A stretch of DNA of 64,000 nt from Nodularia sphaerocarpa UHCC 0038. Lineage in GTDB: Bacteria > Cyanobacteriota > Cyanobacteriia > Cyanobacteriales > Nostocaceae. Positions within the stretch are counted from its first letter, which is position 1. Each line of letters begins with the position of its first letter. Positions 17,170 through 25,808 of the stretch are shown in pieces. The DNA lies in NCBI RefSeq assembly GCF_022376295.1, contig NZ_CP060140.1, positions 3,600,356 to 3,664,355 of the forward strand. The letters are read 5' to 3'. The position numbers and the translations under genes were made by a program. The notes below the pieces were generated by a model. The model was not told where the DNA came from. It searched no databases and saw only the letters and a list, made by a program, of their open reading frames with translations.

Positions 17170-17596
17170 ACCATGCCATTGGTAATTTTACTGCGATCGC
17201 GTCAAACAATTTTAGATTTTAAATTTGGGATTTGGGATTGAATCAAGTCCGTCAAGTAATTCTGCTAGAGTTTTTTTAGTTACTTAGCATACAGGAAGTC
17301 TTAAGTATTGATGTTTCTTATCAAAATGTAATATTACTTAATTTTACTTAAATTTTATTTACAGGATGGTAAATAGGGATTTACGCGAAAATACAGCAAT
17401 TTTAAATGAATTGTGAACTGCTCCTGCACGCAATCATAAATCTTTGGTATGAATCAAATTCATTATGCCTGTGCTGTAGTTATGCTGGGAATGAAGACTA
17501 TTTCACCATTCAGGGTGTTTGAAGAATATCCTAAAATTCCTAAGTCACAATATTAGAGGATGTCTCAAGACTACTTATAATCACCAGGACTTAAAC
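17170..17596. other. Divergent promoter region of response regulator and phytochrome operon
   Basis: About 430 AT-rich bases with a TTTTAAATTTGGGATTTGGGATT repeat-like run near 17215 and no gene. It must carry promoters for both directions; I cannot assign boxes with confidence. Confidence 0.5.
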
Positions 17597-19855
17597 GTGA
17601 GTAATAACGATATCACCAACCTTGTACAAAGAGACCTCAGCAACTGTAATAAAGAGCCAATTCATATTCCTGGCTTGATTCAGCCTCATGGAGTGCTATT
17701 TGTCCTCAAAGAACCAGATTTAACTATTCTGCAAGTCAGCGATAATACATTAAATTTATTAGGTTTGCCACCTGAAGAATTACTAAATAAAATTTTAAGC
17801 AATTTCCTCGAATTAGACCAAATTAATTTACTAAGAAATTCTTTAAATCAAGACGATTCACTCATCGTTAATCCTATTGAATTAACAATTAAATTAGACA
17901 ATAAACCCATATATTTTGATGCAATTCTTCACCGTTCTGATGGAAATTTAATTTTAGAATTAGAGCCGACTACTTTAGAAAAAACTAATGGGTTTTTTCA
18001 ATTTTACCATTTAGTCAAAGTAGCAATGACCAAGCTGCAATCTGCATCTAGTTTAGCAGAAATTAGTGAAATTATTGTCAAAAAAGTTAAAAAAATTACT
18101 GGTTTTGATAGAGTCATGCTTTATCGATTTGATGAAGATTGGCATGGTACAGTGATTGCTGAAGAAAAACCAGAATATTTAGCACCTTATTTAGGTTTGC
18201 ATTATCCGGCTTCGGACATTCCCACACAAGCGAGAAAACTCTACATCCAAAATTGGCTGAGACTGATCCCAAATCTAGACTATCAGCCTGCGGCAATTTT
18301 GCCAACGAATAATCCTGTGACTGAGAAACCTTTAGATTTAAGCCGGTCAGTGTTACGCAGTGTTTCGCCCTTACACGTTGAGTATATGCACAATATGGGC
18401 GTAAGTGCATCGATGTCAATTTCCATTATCAAAAATGGCAACCTGTGGGGACTAATTGCTTGTCATCATCAATCACCTAAATATATTCCCTATGAAATTC
18501 GTCACGCCTGTGAATTTTTAGGGCAAATCGCATCTTTAGAAATGGCGGCTAAAGAAGATAGTGAAGATGTGGAATATAAGATGCAGGTGAAATCTTGCCA
18601 TTCCAAGTTAGTGGAGTATATGTCATTAGAAGATAACTTCATTGACGGTTTAATTAACAATCAGCCAAATCTCCTGAATCTGGTGAATGCTGAAGGAGCA
18701 GCAGTATGTTATCATGGCGACTATTTCACAGTTGGTAAGACTCCTAAAAAAAAGGATATTGAAGATTTAGTGGTATGGATGCATCAAAACCACCAAGAAG
18801 AAGTTTTTTACACTGATTCCCTCTCTCAAGTTTACCCACAAGCAGAAAAACTACGGGATGTTGCTAGCGGTTTGATGGCAATTTCCATTTCCAAAAGTCA
18901 AAAAAACTATGTTTTGTGGTTTCGCCCAGAAGTAGTGCAAACTGTAGATTGGGGCGGTAATCCCAATAAACCTGTGGAAGTGAAACAAAATGGCAGCATT
19001 CATTTATCACCCCGCAAATCCTTTGAATTATGGCAAGAAACTGTCCTATTAAAATCGCTTCCCTGGAAATCCTATCAAGTAAATGCAGCCCTGGAGTTGA
19101 GAAGTGCAATTATTGGTATGGTGTTGCGAAAAGCGGACGAACTCGCACAGTTGAATATTGAATTAGAACGCAGTAATAATGAATTAGATGCCTTTGCTTA
19201 TATTGCTTCTCATGATTTAAAAGAACCATTGCGTGGGATTCACAATTATTCTAATTTCTTGATAGAAGATTACGGTGAAATCATCAATGAAGAAGGTAAG
19301 AACAAATTAAAAACCTTGATTCGCCTTACCCAGCGCATGGAGGATTTAATTGATTCACTGCTGCATTTTTCTCGTTTGGGGAGAGTGGATCTTTCCATGC
19401 AAGAAACAGACCTTAATAGTATAGTAAATCGCAGTTTGGATTTATTGAGCGCCCGCGTTGACGACATGAAGGTAGATATTCAAATTCCCCGACCGCTACC
19501 AACAGTTTATTGCGATCGCATCCAATTAGGAGAAGTTTTTAATAATTTAATTGCCAACGCCATTAAATACAACGATAAAGCCGAGAAATGCATTGAAATT
19601 GGCTATATAGATGAACCACCATTACCAATGACATTTTACGTGCGAGATAATGGTATAGGTATTCGAGATAAACACTTTGATGCAATATTTCGGATTTTCA
19701 AAAGACTACATGGTCCAAGCAAATATGGCGGAGGAACTGGGGCGGGTTTGACTATCGCCAAAAAAATAGTAGAACGACATGGCGGTAAAATTTGGGTAGA
19801 TTCAACCTACGGCGAAGGTAGTACCTTTTATTTCACATTACAGGGAGTTGATTAA
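17597..19855 (+). CDS. bphP: Biliverdin-type bacteriophytochrome histidine kinase
   Basis: Red/far-red light sensor kinase: PAS (about 20-125), GAF (about 140-310), PHY (about 320-500), HisKA (phospho-His539 in IASHDLKEPLRG) and HATPase (to 752, with NLIANAIKYND, DNGIGI and GGTGAGLTI). Cys17 in NCNKEPIHIPG is the N-terminal cysteine that binds biliverdin in bacteriophytochromes, while the GAF position used by Cph1-type phytochromes is Val261 (SPLHVEYMHNMGV). PASDIP is intact. This matches the CphB/AphB type. I use GTG 17597, with AGGA upstream; the frame stays open to 17519. The next gene, a response regulator, starts 4 bases after the stop, so they are co-transcribed. Confidence 0.93.
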   Translation: MSNNDITNLVQRDLSNCNKEPIHIPGLIQPHGVLFVLKEPDLTILQVSDNTLNLLGLPPEELLNKILSNFLELDQINLLRNSLNQDDSLIVNPIELTIKLDNKPIYFDAILHRSDGNLILELEPTTLEKTNGFFQFYHLVKVAMTKLQSASSLAEISEIIVKKVKKITGFDRVMLYRFDEDWHGTVIAEEKPEYLAPYLGLHYPASDIPTQARKLYIQNWLRLIPNLDYQPAAILPTNNPVTEKPLDLSRSVLRSVSPLHVEYMHNMGVSASMSISIIKNGNLWGLIACHHQSPKYIPYEIRHACEFLGQIASLEMAAKEDSEDVEYKMQVKSCHSKLVEYMSLEDNFIDGLINNQPNLLNLVNAEGAAVCYHGDYFTVGKTPKKKDIEDLVVWMHQNHQEEVFYTDSLSQVYPQAEKLRDVASGLMAISISKSQKNYVLWFRPEVVQTVDWGGNPNKPVEVKQNGSIHLSPRKSFELWQETVLLKSLPWKSYQVNAALELRSAIIGMVLRKADELAQLNIELERSNNELDAFAYIASHDLKEPLRGIHNYSNFLIEDYGEIINEEGKNKLKTLIRLTQRMEDLIDSLLHFSRLGRVDLSMQETDLNSIVNRSLDLLSARVDDMKVDIQIPRPLPTVYCDRIQLGEVFNNLIANAIKYNDKAEKCIEIGYIDEPPLPMTFYVRDNGIGIRDKHFDAIFRIFKRLHGPSKYGGGTGAGLTIAKKIVERHGGKIWVDSTYGEGSTFYFTLQGVD

Positions 19856-19859
19856 ATTG

Positions 19860-20315
19860 ATGATTGGTAATTTTGCTAAACCTTTATTAGTCATTGAAGA
19901 TAGCGACGAAGACTTTGAAGCCTTGAGTCGAATCATCAAAAAAGAAGCTGTTGTTAATCCGGTATTTCGCTGTACCGATGGCGAGGAGGCGCTAGACTTT
20001 CTTTATCACACCGGGACTTACAATGATAGCCAAAAATTTCCTCGTCCCTCGCTGATTTTGCTGGATTTAAATTTACCGGGAACTGATGGGCGAGAAGTTT
20101 TAGAACAAATCAAACAGGATAAAAACTTAAAATATATCCCTGTAGTTGTCTTTACTACGTCATCGAATCCTAAAGATATTGAGATATGTTACCAATATTC
20201 CGTTGCTAGTTATATGTTGAAACCAATTGATATTAATAGATTGGTGGAAACTATTCAAACTTTCATCACTTATTGGTTAGATATCGTAATCCTCCCTGAT
20301 GCTGTTAACAATTAG
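19860..20315 (+). CDS. Phytochrome-partner response regulator (Rcp-like)
   Basis: 151 residues, one receiver domain of the Rcp1/RcpB kind that pairs with cyanobacterial phytochromes: acid pocket VIEDSDEDF, an insertion with YHTGTYND, phosphoacceptor Asp69 in LLDLNLPGTDG, and Lys in YMLKPID. I chose ATG 19860 rather than the TTG at 19848. It sits between the phytochrome (4-base gap) and the hybrid kinase (2-base gap), so it is very likely the direct phosphate acceptor of the phytochrome. Confidence 0.93.
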   Translation: MIGNFAKPLLVIEDSDEDFEALSRIIKKEAVVNPVFRCTDGEEALDFLYHTGTYNDSQKFPRPSLILLDLNLPGTDGREVLEQIKQDKNLKYIPVVVFTTSSNPKDIEICYQYSVASYMLKPIDINRLVETIQTFITYWLDIVILPDAVNN

Positions 20316-20317
20316 TT

Positions 20318-23008
20318 ATGGCGCAACCGCTAACTGTTTTAATTGTCGATGATTCTCCTGAAGATCGCCTAGCTTATCGTCGCTATCTGCTGCAAGATCA
20401 AGAATACAGTTACACAATTCTCGAAGAAGAATCGGGAGAAGGAGGATTGACATTATGTCAACAGTTTCAACCTGATGCTATTTTATTAGATTTCTTACTG
20501 CCAGATTTGGATGGTTTGGAATTTCTGGCGGAATTAAAACAGCAATCACAGAAAAGCATTCCAGCCGTGATTATGTTAACTGGTTATGGTAACGAAGCTG
20601 TAGCAGTACAAGCAATGAAAAGCGGTGTCCAAGACTATTTAGTTAAAGGACAAACCACTGGGGAGTATTTGCGCTCAACTATTCACTCGGCAATTAAAAA
20701 TGTTCAATTAAGTCAAGAATTACAACACAGCGAGGAACGTTTTCGCACCTCTGTGGAGAATATGCTGGATTGTTTTGGCATTTTTTCGGCTGTGCGTGAC
20801 GAGAAGGGCGAAATCGTCGATTTTCGTGTTGATTATCTGAACGCGGCAGCAAGTGAATTTAGCCAGATTTGTTCAGGAAAACAGGGTAAATATCTCTGTC
20901 AAATCCTCCTGAATATGCGAGAAAATTGCTTTTTTAATGAATGTTGCCAAGTTGTAAAAACGGGTACGCCTTTAATTAAAGAATCCCTCCTTTGTACTTG
21001 TTTTAATCACAAGCAGGAATCAAACAAAGTAATTGATATTCGCATTACCAAAATGGGCGATGGCTTTGTTGCTGCTTGGCGAGATGTCACCGCCAAAAAA
21101 CAGGCGGAAGCAAAATTACGAGAGAGTCAGCAGTTCGTCGAACGTATTGCTGATACCACCCCAGGAATTTTGTATGTTTATGATTTGATAGAACAGCATA
21201 ATATCTATACCAATAGTCAGGTTATTAACTTACTTGGTTATAGTGTCATAGAAATTCAAGATATGGGTAGTAAGTTTCTCTCATCTTTAATGCATCCTGA
21301 AGATTGGGGGCGATTTGTTGAACATCTGCAATTAATTCATGTCGCTGATGATGGGGAAGTTCTGGAATTGGAATATCGGATGCGACACGCCAGTGGTGAA
21401 TGGCTGTGGTTTTTTAGTCGGGATACTGTTTTTAATCGAAATTTTGACGGTTCGCCGCGTCAGATTGTGGGTACTGCTTTTGATATTACGGCGCGGAAGC
21501 AAGCAGAGGAACAGCTACGTTTAAGTAATGAGCGTTTTGAACTAGCAGCAGCAGCAGTTAATTGTCTAATTTATGATCGGGATTTGCAAAAGAATACGGT
21601 GAGTAGAACTGAGGGTTTAACCCGGATTTTGGGCTATTCTTTAGAAGAAACTGATCCTAGTGCTGATTGGTGGCTAGAGAAGGTTCATTCTGAAGATAGA
21701 GAAATAGTAGAGAATCTATTTACAGATTTTCTTGGCTGTCAAAATTACTATACGATTGAGTATAGGATGCGTCATAAAGACCAACATTATCGGGATGTAT
21801 TAGATCAAGGAATCATTGTTCGAGATCGTGATGATCAGGTAGTGCGGACAGTGGGTAGTGTGACTGACATTAGCAAACGCAAACAGGCTGAAACAGCTTT
21901 GCGCGAAAGTGAGGAACGTTACCGTTATTTATCCAATGCCATACCACAACTCGTCTGGATTTGCAATATTCAAGGTGAATACGAGTATGTGAATCAACGA
22001 TGGTGTGACTTCACCGGGCAGAAGATTGAAGAGGCGATGGGGGTAGGCTGGACAAAAGTTATACATCCAGATGATATTCAATTAGCTATCGATTCATGGA
22101 CGAACGCTTTGCAGACAGGAGAAGCTTATGAACAGGAAATGCGATATAGACAATTTGACGGTAGTTATCGTTGGCATTTAGCCAGGGGTGTGCCAATTAA
22201 GAATGAGCAAGGAGGGATTATCAGGTGGTTTGGTACAAGCACTGATATCGACCATCGCAAGCAATTGGAAGCGGAACGGGATCAACTGTTGCAGCGAGAA
22301 CAAGCGGCGCGTGGTGCAGCCGAAAAAGCGAATCAAACTAAAGATGAGTTTGTAGCTATGGTATCTCATGATTTGCGATCGCCACTCAATGCCATTCTCG
22401 GTTGGGCAAAATTACTGCGGACTCGTCAACTCGATGCAGATACCGTTACCAATGCCTTAGAAACCATTGAACGCAATGCTCAATCTCAGGCAAAACTCTT
22501 AGAAGACTTGTTAAATATGTCACGCATTCTTCGGGGTCAGTTGCAGTTGGAAATCCGCCCAGTTAATCTGGTGAGTATTGTCAAAGCATCTGTGGAGACT
22601 GCTTACCCCTCGGCTCATGCTAAGGGCATTCATTTAGCATCGATCATTGATGAATCCATTCCCCCCATTGTCGGTGATAGCAACCGTTTGCTACAAGTTT
22701 TAGGTAATTTACTCTCCAACGCGATCAAGTTTACCCCATCCGAGGGAAGAGTGGAAGTGCAACTAGCAAAAAGTGATGATTCCCAAATTCTCATCGAAGT
22801 CAGTGACACAGGTTTGGGGATTAAACCGGAATTTCTCCCTCACGTGTTTGACAGATATCGTCAGGCTGATTGTACTTCTACACACAGTGGTTTAGGTCTG
22901 GGTTTGGCGATCGCTCGTCATTTAGTACAATTACACGGAGGTACTATTCAAGCCCATAGCCAGGGCGAAGGACTAGGATCTACTTTTACTATTAAGTTAC
23001 CTTTGTAA
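20318..23008 (+). CDS. Receiver-multi-PAS hybrid histidine kinase
   Basis: 896 residues. Order: receiver domain (1-125, Asp58 in ILLDFLLPDLDG), a PAS-like region (about 140-265), three further PAS/PAC units (about 275-395, 400-525, 530-655, each ending in a VGTAFDIT, VGSVTDIS or FGTSTDID motif), HisKA with His684 in MVSHDLRSPLNAI, and HATPase with NLLSNAIKFTP, DTGLGI and GLGLGLAI. No membrane segment, so cytosolic. It starts 2 bases after the Rcp-like gene: the third member of a light-signalling operon in which a receiver at its N-terminus could take phosphate from the phytochrome or Rcp (inference). A Cys-rich stretch in the first PAS (about 190-235) is unusual. Confidence 0.92.
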   Translation: MAQPLTVLIVDDSPEDRLAYRRYLLQDQEYSYTILEEESGEGGLTLCQQFQPDAILLDFLLPDLDGLEFLAELKQQSQKSIPAVIMLTGYGNEAVAVQAMKSGVQDYLVKGQTTGEYLRSTIHSAIKNVQLSQELQHSEERFRTSVENMLDCFGIFSAVRDEKGEIVDFRVDYLNAAASEFSQICSGKQGKYLCQILLNMRENCFFNECCQVVKTGTPLIKESLLCTCFNHKQESNKVIDIRITKMGDGFVAAWRDVTAKKQAEAKLRESQQFVERIADTTPGILYVYDLIEQHNIYTNSQVINLLGYSVIEIQDMGSKFLSSLMHPEDWGRFVEHLQLIHVADDGEVLELEYRMRHASGEWLWFFSRDTVFNRNFDGSPRQIVGTAFDITARKQAEEQLRLSNERFELAAAAVNCLIYDRDLQKNTVSRTEGLTRILGYSLEETDPSADWWLEKVHSEDREIVENLFTDFLGCQNYYTIEYRMRHKDQHYRDVLDQGIIVRDRDDQVVRTVGSVTDISKRKQAETALRESEERYRYLSNAIPQLVWICNIQGEYEYVNQRWCDFTGQKIEEAMGVGWTKVIHPDDIQLAIDSWTNALQTGEAYEQEMRYRQFDGSYRWHLARGVPIKNEQGGIIRWFGTSTDIDHRKQLEAERDQLLQREQAARGAAEKANQTKDEFVAMVSHDLRSPLNAILGWAKLLRTRQLDADTVTNALETIERNAQSQAKLLEDLLNMSRILRGQLQLEIRPVNLVSIVKASVETAYPSAHAKGIHLASIIDESIPPIVGDSNRLLQVLGNLLSNAIKFTPSEGRVEVQLAKSDDSQILIEVSDTGLGIKPEFLPHVFDRYRQADCTSTHSGLGLGLAIARHLVQLHGGTIQAHSQGEGLGSTFTIKLPL

Positions 23009-23035
23009 GTAAGTCGGCGTAAATAATTAAAGGTT

Positions 23036-23106
23036 TGTAGTCAGGACTTTAGTCCTGAATTAAGGGCTGTTCGCGCAGCGTTCCCGTAGGGTAGCCCTTA
23101 CTACGA
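23036..23106. repeat. Dispersed repeat GTAGTCAGGACTTTAGTCCTGA
   Basis: A small palindrome (CAGGACTTTAGTCCTG) followed by AAGGGCT...AGCCCTT arms around a GCGCAGCGTTCCCGTAGG core. The first part recurs near 30645-30710 (twice, inverted) and 46508-46533. Lies between the hybrid kinase and the kinase-like gene, convergent. Confidence 0.75.
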
Positions 23107-23175
23107 GCCAAATCACAATAATTTTACATTGCTTCACATAGGTTAGATTTATTCGCGCCAACTTACTTAACTGAT

Positions 23176-24384
23176 TTACTGACTAGGTATAGTGATAAAA
23201 TCTTTCACTGAACCTAAAGAATAATCCTTTAATTTAAAATCAGCAAAAGGTTTATTTTCTAGCCTATCCCGTAAAGCTTCATCGATAATTACACCTTCTG
23301 ATTCTGGTTTAACGCCAATAATAATTACACTTTTTTGGTATGCAGTTAAATCCTGATTTTCTTGACAATTACTTTCTTGAAATTGCCCAAGATTTAATAA
23401 GCGATATCCTTGAACACTGGGTGTATTCCTAAATAAACTTTTTGCTAAACGTTGCACTTGTTGAGCGCGTTCTAAAGCTTTGCGTTGTTGAACTGCTTGG
23501 TTATCTCCACAATTCGCCATACCTACAGCAATAATTTCCCTAGGTTCTGCCATTATTTGCTGAATACCTTGTTGTTCTAGTTTGAGCTTTAAAATCTCAA
23601 GACTAATAATTTGATCATTATATTGAATTTGAAAATTACTCCCAGTCAGCCATTTATATTCAACTGATAAAACAGCGATATTAAACTTGGCAATTTTACC
23701 TTGACTATCCATTCCTTCCTCATAAGGAAAGTAATCAATCGTACCTTTTCTTTGTGGTGATTGTGCTGATGTTGCTAAAGTAGTAAATTTGGGTGAATGT
23801 GTGGCTAAAGCTGTTAAACCGAGTAAACCTAAAGACACAAACAAGGCTGTAAGTAAAGCGAATAAAGGTACTTTTTCTGAATGCTTTGCTGATGCTGGCA
23901 AATTTACATTAATTTGAGAATGAGTGAAGAGATTTGCAGGTATGAATTGTTTTAACCAGTTTACAGCTTGTGCTTGGGAAACGAAGTTATGCTGCTGCTT
24001 TAGCCACACATCTAAGTGAGGCTGGTCAATTTTTTCCATAACCATGCAATGCAGAAGCAAACCATTTCTAGTTTGATACTGGAAATAGCCGGCAAATCTG
24101 GGAATTTCGGGATGATTTAGATGTTCTAAAAGTGATGCTTCTTGGCAAAACAGTTCTACTGCTTGAGCGTCATTTGATAACTCTTCATTGAGTACCTTCA
24201 GGATTTTTGGTGTATTTTGTTCATCAGCTGCATATACTTTGCTAAAACCATTTTTGTCACTCAACAGAGTTATGACCCGATAGCGTCCGAGCAATTCCAA
24301 TGGGGAACCACAACTTTTACAAAAACGGTCTTGATTATCTGGGTGATAGGGTTGAGGACAAGCTGGATTAATACAAAGGCTCAT
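23176..24384 (-). CDS. Zinc-ribbon, truncated kinase-like membrane protein
   Basis: 402 residues from ATG 24384. The N-terminus is the 4-Cys ribbon found on cyanobacterial Ser/Thr kinases (Cys4, 9, 22, 25), followed by RYRVITLLSDKNGFSKVYAAD, where the glycine loop is degenerate, and KILKVL with the ATP-site Lys63. The alpha-C Glu and HPEIPRF are present, but the domain stops near residue 150: there is no HRD catalytic loop and no DFG. A membrane helix follows (about 172-197). The C-terminal part (IIAVGMANCGDN, then QQRKALERAQQVQRLAKSL) is faintly OmpA-like. It therefore cannot be an active kinase and may bind a ligand or scaffold. It lies 29 bases downstream of the hydrolase gene, same strand. 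Confidence 0.75.
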   Translation of the reverse strand: MSLCINPACPQPYHPDNQDRFCKSCGSPLELLGRYRVITLLSDKNGFSKVYAADEQNTPKILKVLNEELSNDAQAVELFCQEASLLEHLNHPEIPRFAGYFQYQTRNGLLLHCMVMEKIDQPHLDVWLKQQHNFVSQAQAVNWLKQFIPANLFTHSQINVNLPASAKHSEKVPLFALLTALFVSLGLLGLTALATHSPKFTTLATSAQSPQRKGTIDYFPYEEGMDSQGKIAKFNIAVLSVEYKWLTGSNFQIQYNDQIISLEILKLKLEQQGIQQIMAEPREIIAVGMANCGDNQAVQQRKALERAQQVQRLAKSLFRNTPSVQGYRLLNLGQFQESNCQENQDLTAYQKSVIIIGVKPESEGVIIDEALRDRLENKPFADFKLKDYSLGSVKDFITIPSQ

Positions 24385-24413
24385 GATCAAATTCAGTCAA
24401 AGTCTGACTTATT

Positions 24414-25256
24414 TTATTTACATTCTGCTAAGAATGCTGCTACAGTCCGGTTAAATGCTTCAGGTTCAGTCAAAAATGGCCAATGATTTCCCGGAACTTG
24501 GCATAAACGGAAATTTTTCAGGTGGGTTTTGTAAGGTTTGATTTGCCAATTTTGACGGTTCAGACCTTTTTCTGGCTGTACGAACAGCGCCGGGGTATGA
24601 ACAGGCTCAATAAAACCGGGTACACACATCACGTCTTCAAAAATGCGATCGCGCGCTGCTATAGTAAATTTACTACCCCAACTCCCATCAGGCTTTTCCT
24701 CAATTCCGGCTTGAAATACTTGCTGTTGTATGGTATTCCATCCCTCATATTGCTTTAACTGACGCGCTTGGGCTTCGGCTTCTGCGTAGCTAGCAAAAGG
24801 CCCCATACCTTTGAGAAAAGATAAATAACGGTATAACAGAGGAAAAGTTAACCGCAATAAACTGGGCATTTTCCAAATAAAAATCGGGTCAACCAGAATC
24901 ATACTGCGTAAACGTGCGGGATTTTTTCTCGCCCAGATAGCGGCTAATTTCCCCGTCCAGGAGTGACTGACAACGTGAGCAGAAGACCATCCCAGATGAT
25001 CCATGAGGGCTTCCAGGTCAGCGATCGCACTTTCAAAGGTATAATCATCTTCTGGCTTACTACTTTCACCATGACCACGCATATCAGGCGCAACTATGTG
25101 ATAATCTGCCGCTAGGTCATCTGCCAAACCAGACCAAACGAAGGCGTTATCCGCTAAACCGTGTAAAAGTAGCAAAGGTTCTTCACCTTGGTTCCACTCT
25201 AAATAAGAAAATTCGATATCAGGTTTCGATAAAATTTGACGTAAAGGCATCGTCAT
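24414..25256 (-). CDS. Alpha/beta hydrolase
   Basis: 280-residue alpha/beta-hydrolase fold enzyme. Oxyanion-hole HGLADNAFVW (about 34-43), DMRGHGES (57-64), nucleophile elbow VVSHSWTG (Ser about 100; the usual GxSxG is SxSxT here), and the catalytic His in PGNHWPFL near the C-terminus can be seen; a cap region of about 70 residues lies after strand 6. Substrate unknown. It is probably transcribed with the kinase-like gene that follows 29 bases downstream. Confidence 0.87.
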   Translation of the reverse strand: MTMPLRQILSKPDIEFSYLEWNQGEEPLLLLHGLADNAFVWSGLADDLAADYHIVAPDMRGHGESSKPEDDYTFESAIADLEALMDHLGWSSAHVVSHSWTGKLAAIWARKNPARLRSMILVDPIFIWKMPSLLRLTFPLLYRYLSFLKGMGPFASYAEAEAQARQLKQYEGWNTIQQQVFQAGIEEKPDGSWGSKFTIAARDRIFEDVMCVPGFIEPVHTPALFVQPEKGLNRQNWQIKPYKTHLKNFRLCQVPGNHWPFLTEPEAFNRTVAAFLAECK

Positions 25257-25258
25257 AC

Positions 25259-25312
25259 AATTTTGGATTTTAGATTTTGGATTTTGGATTTTGGATTTTG
25301 GATTTGGGATTG
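25259..25312. repeat. Short tandem heptamer repeat, TTTTGGA
   Basis: Several TTTTGGA units with one TTTTAGA variant in tandem, ending in TTTGGGATT. STRR array just upstream of the hydrolase start on the minus strand. Confidence 0.85.
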
Positions 25313-25344
25313 ACCCACAAATATAGTCAGGAGAGGGAACAAGT

Positions 25345-25527
25345 TTATTTAATTTTTTTGTATTTAGAAAAATAATTATGTAATGTTACAAAAAACATCA
25401 AAGTGTAACTTGCATAAACCGCAATACTGAAAGTAACAAAGGTAGGCAAATTCAGACTTTTAATTAAAAATATCATGATAACACTAAAAAAAATACTAGC
25501 TAGAAAAGCTAATAAATCTTTATTCAA
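25345..25527 (-). CDS. Possible small membrane protein
   Basis: 60 residues with two hydrophobic helices (about 6-25 and 31-48) and a basic tail (HNYFSKYKKIK). An AGGAG ribosome-binding site seven bases before the ATG supports translation. No family is recognised. Neighbours are the hydrolase gene downstream and glgX, divergent. Being short and unsupported by homology, it might still be chance. Confidence 0.45.
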   Translation of the reverse strand: MNKDLLAFLASIFFSVIMIFLIKSLNLPTFVTFSIAVYASYTLMFFVTLHNYFSKYKKIK

Positions 25528-25808
25528 AATAATCTCCTAAATATGAGTTATTACGACTTGATATACTCATACTTGATTAATCCGCCTAAATACCGTAAAC
25601 AATGATACGTACAAACCTGTTGACGAGTTTATTTAGATTAGTTTTATTATTTTCAATAAAATCAGGTTTCCTAATTTAAAATTAACAGTATAAATATCCG
25701 CGACGAATTGAAAAATTAGGGAATCAGAGCCAGAAGTGTTTGCAATAGTTCCTGACTTAATCTAATACTTAAATAGGTGTATTTATTCCACAAGGGAAAC
25801 TTGACGAT

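Noticed and set aside
17519..17596. Longer start of the phytochrome at TTG 17519
   Set aside because: The 26 additional residues do not resemble the short N-terminus of this phytochrome class, and the GTG at 17597 has an AGGA upstream.
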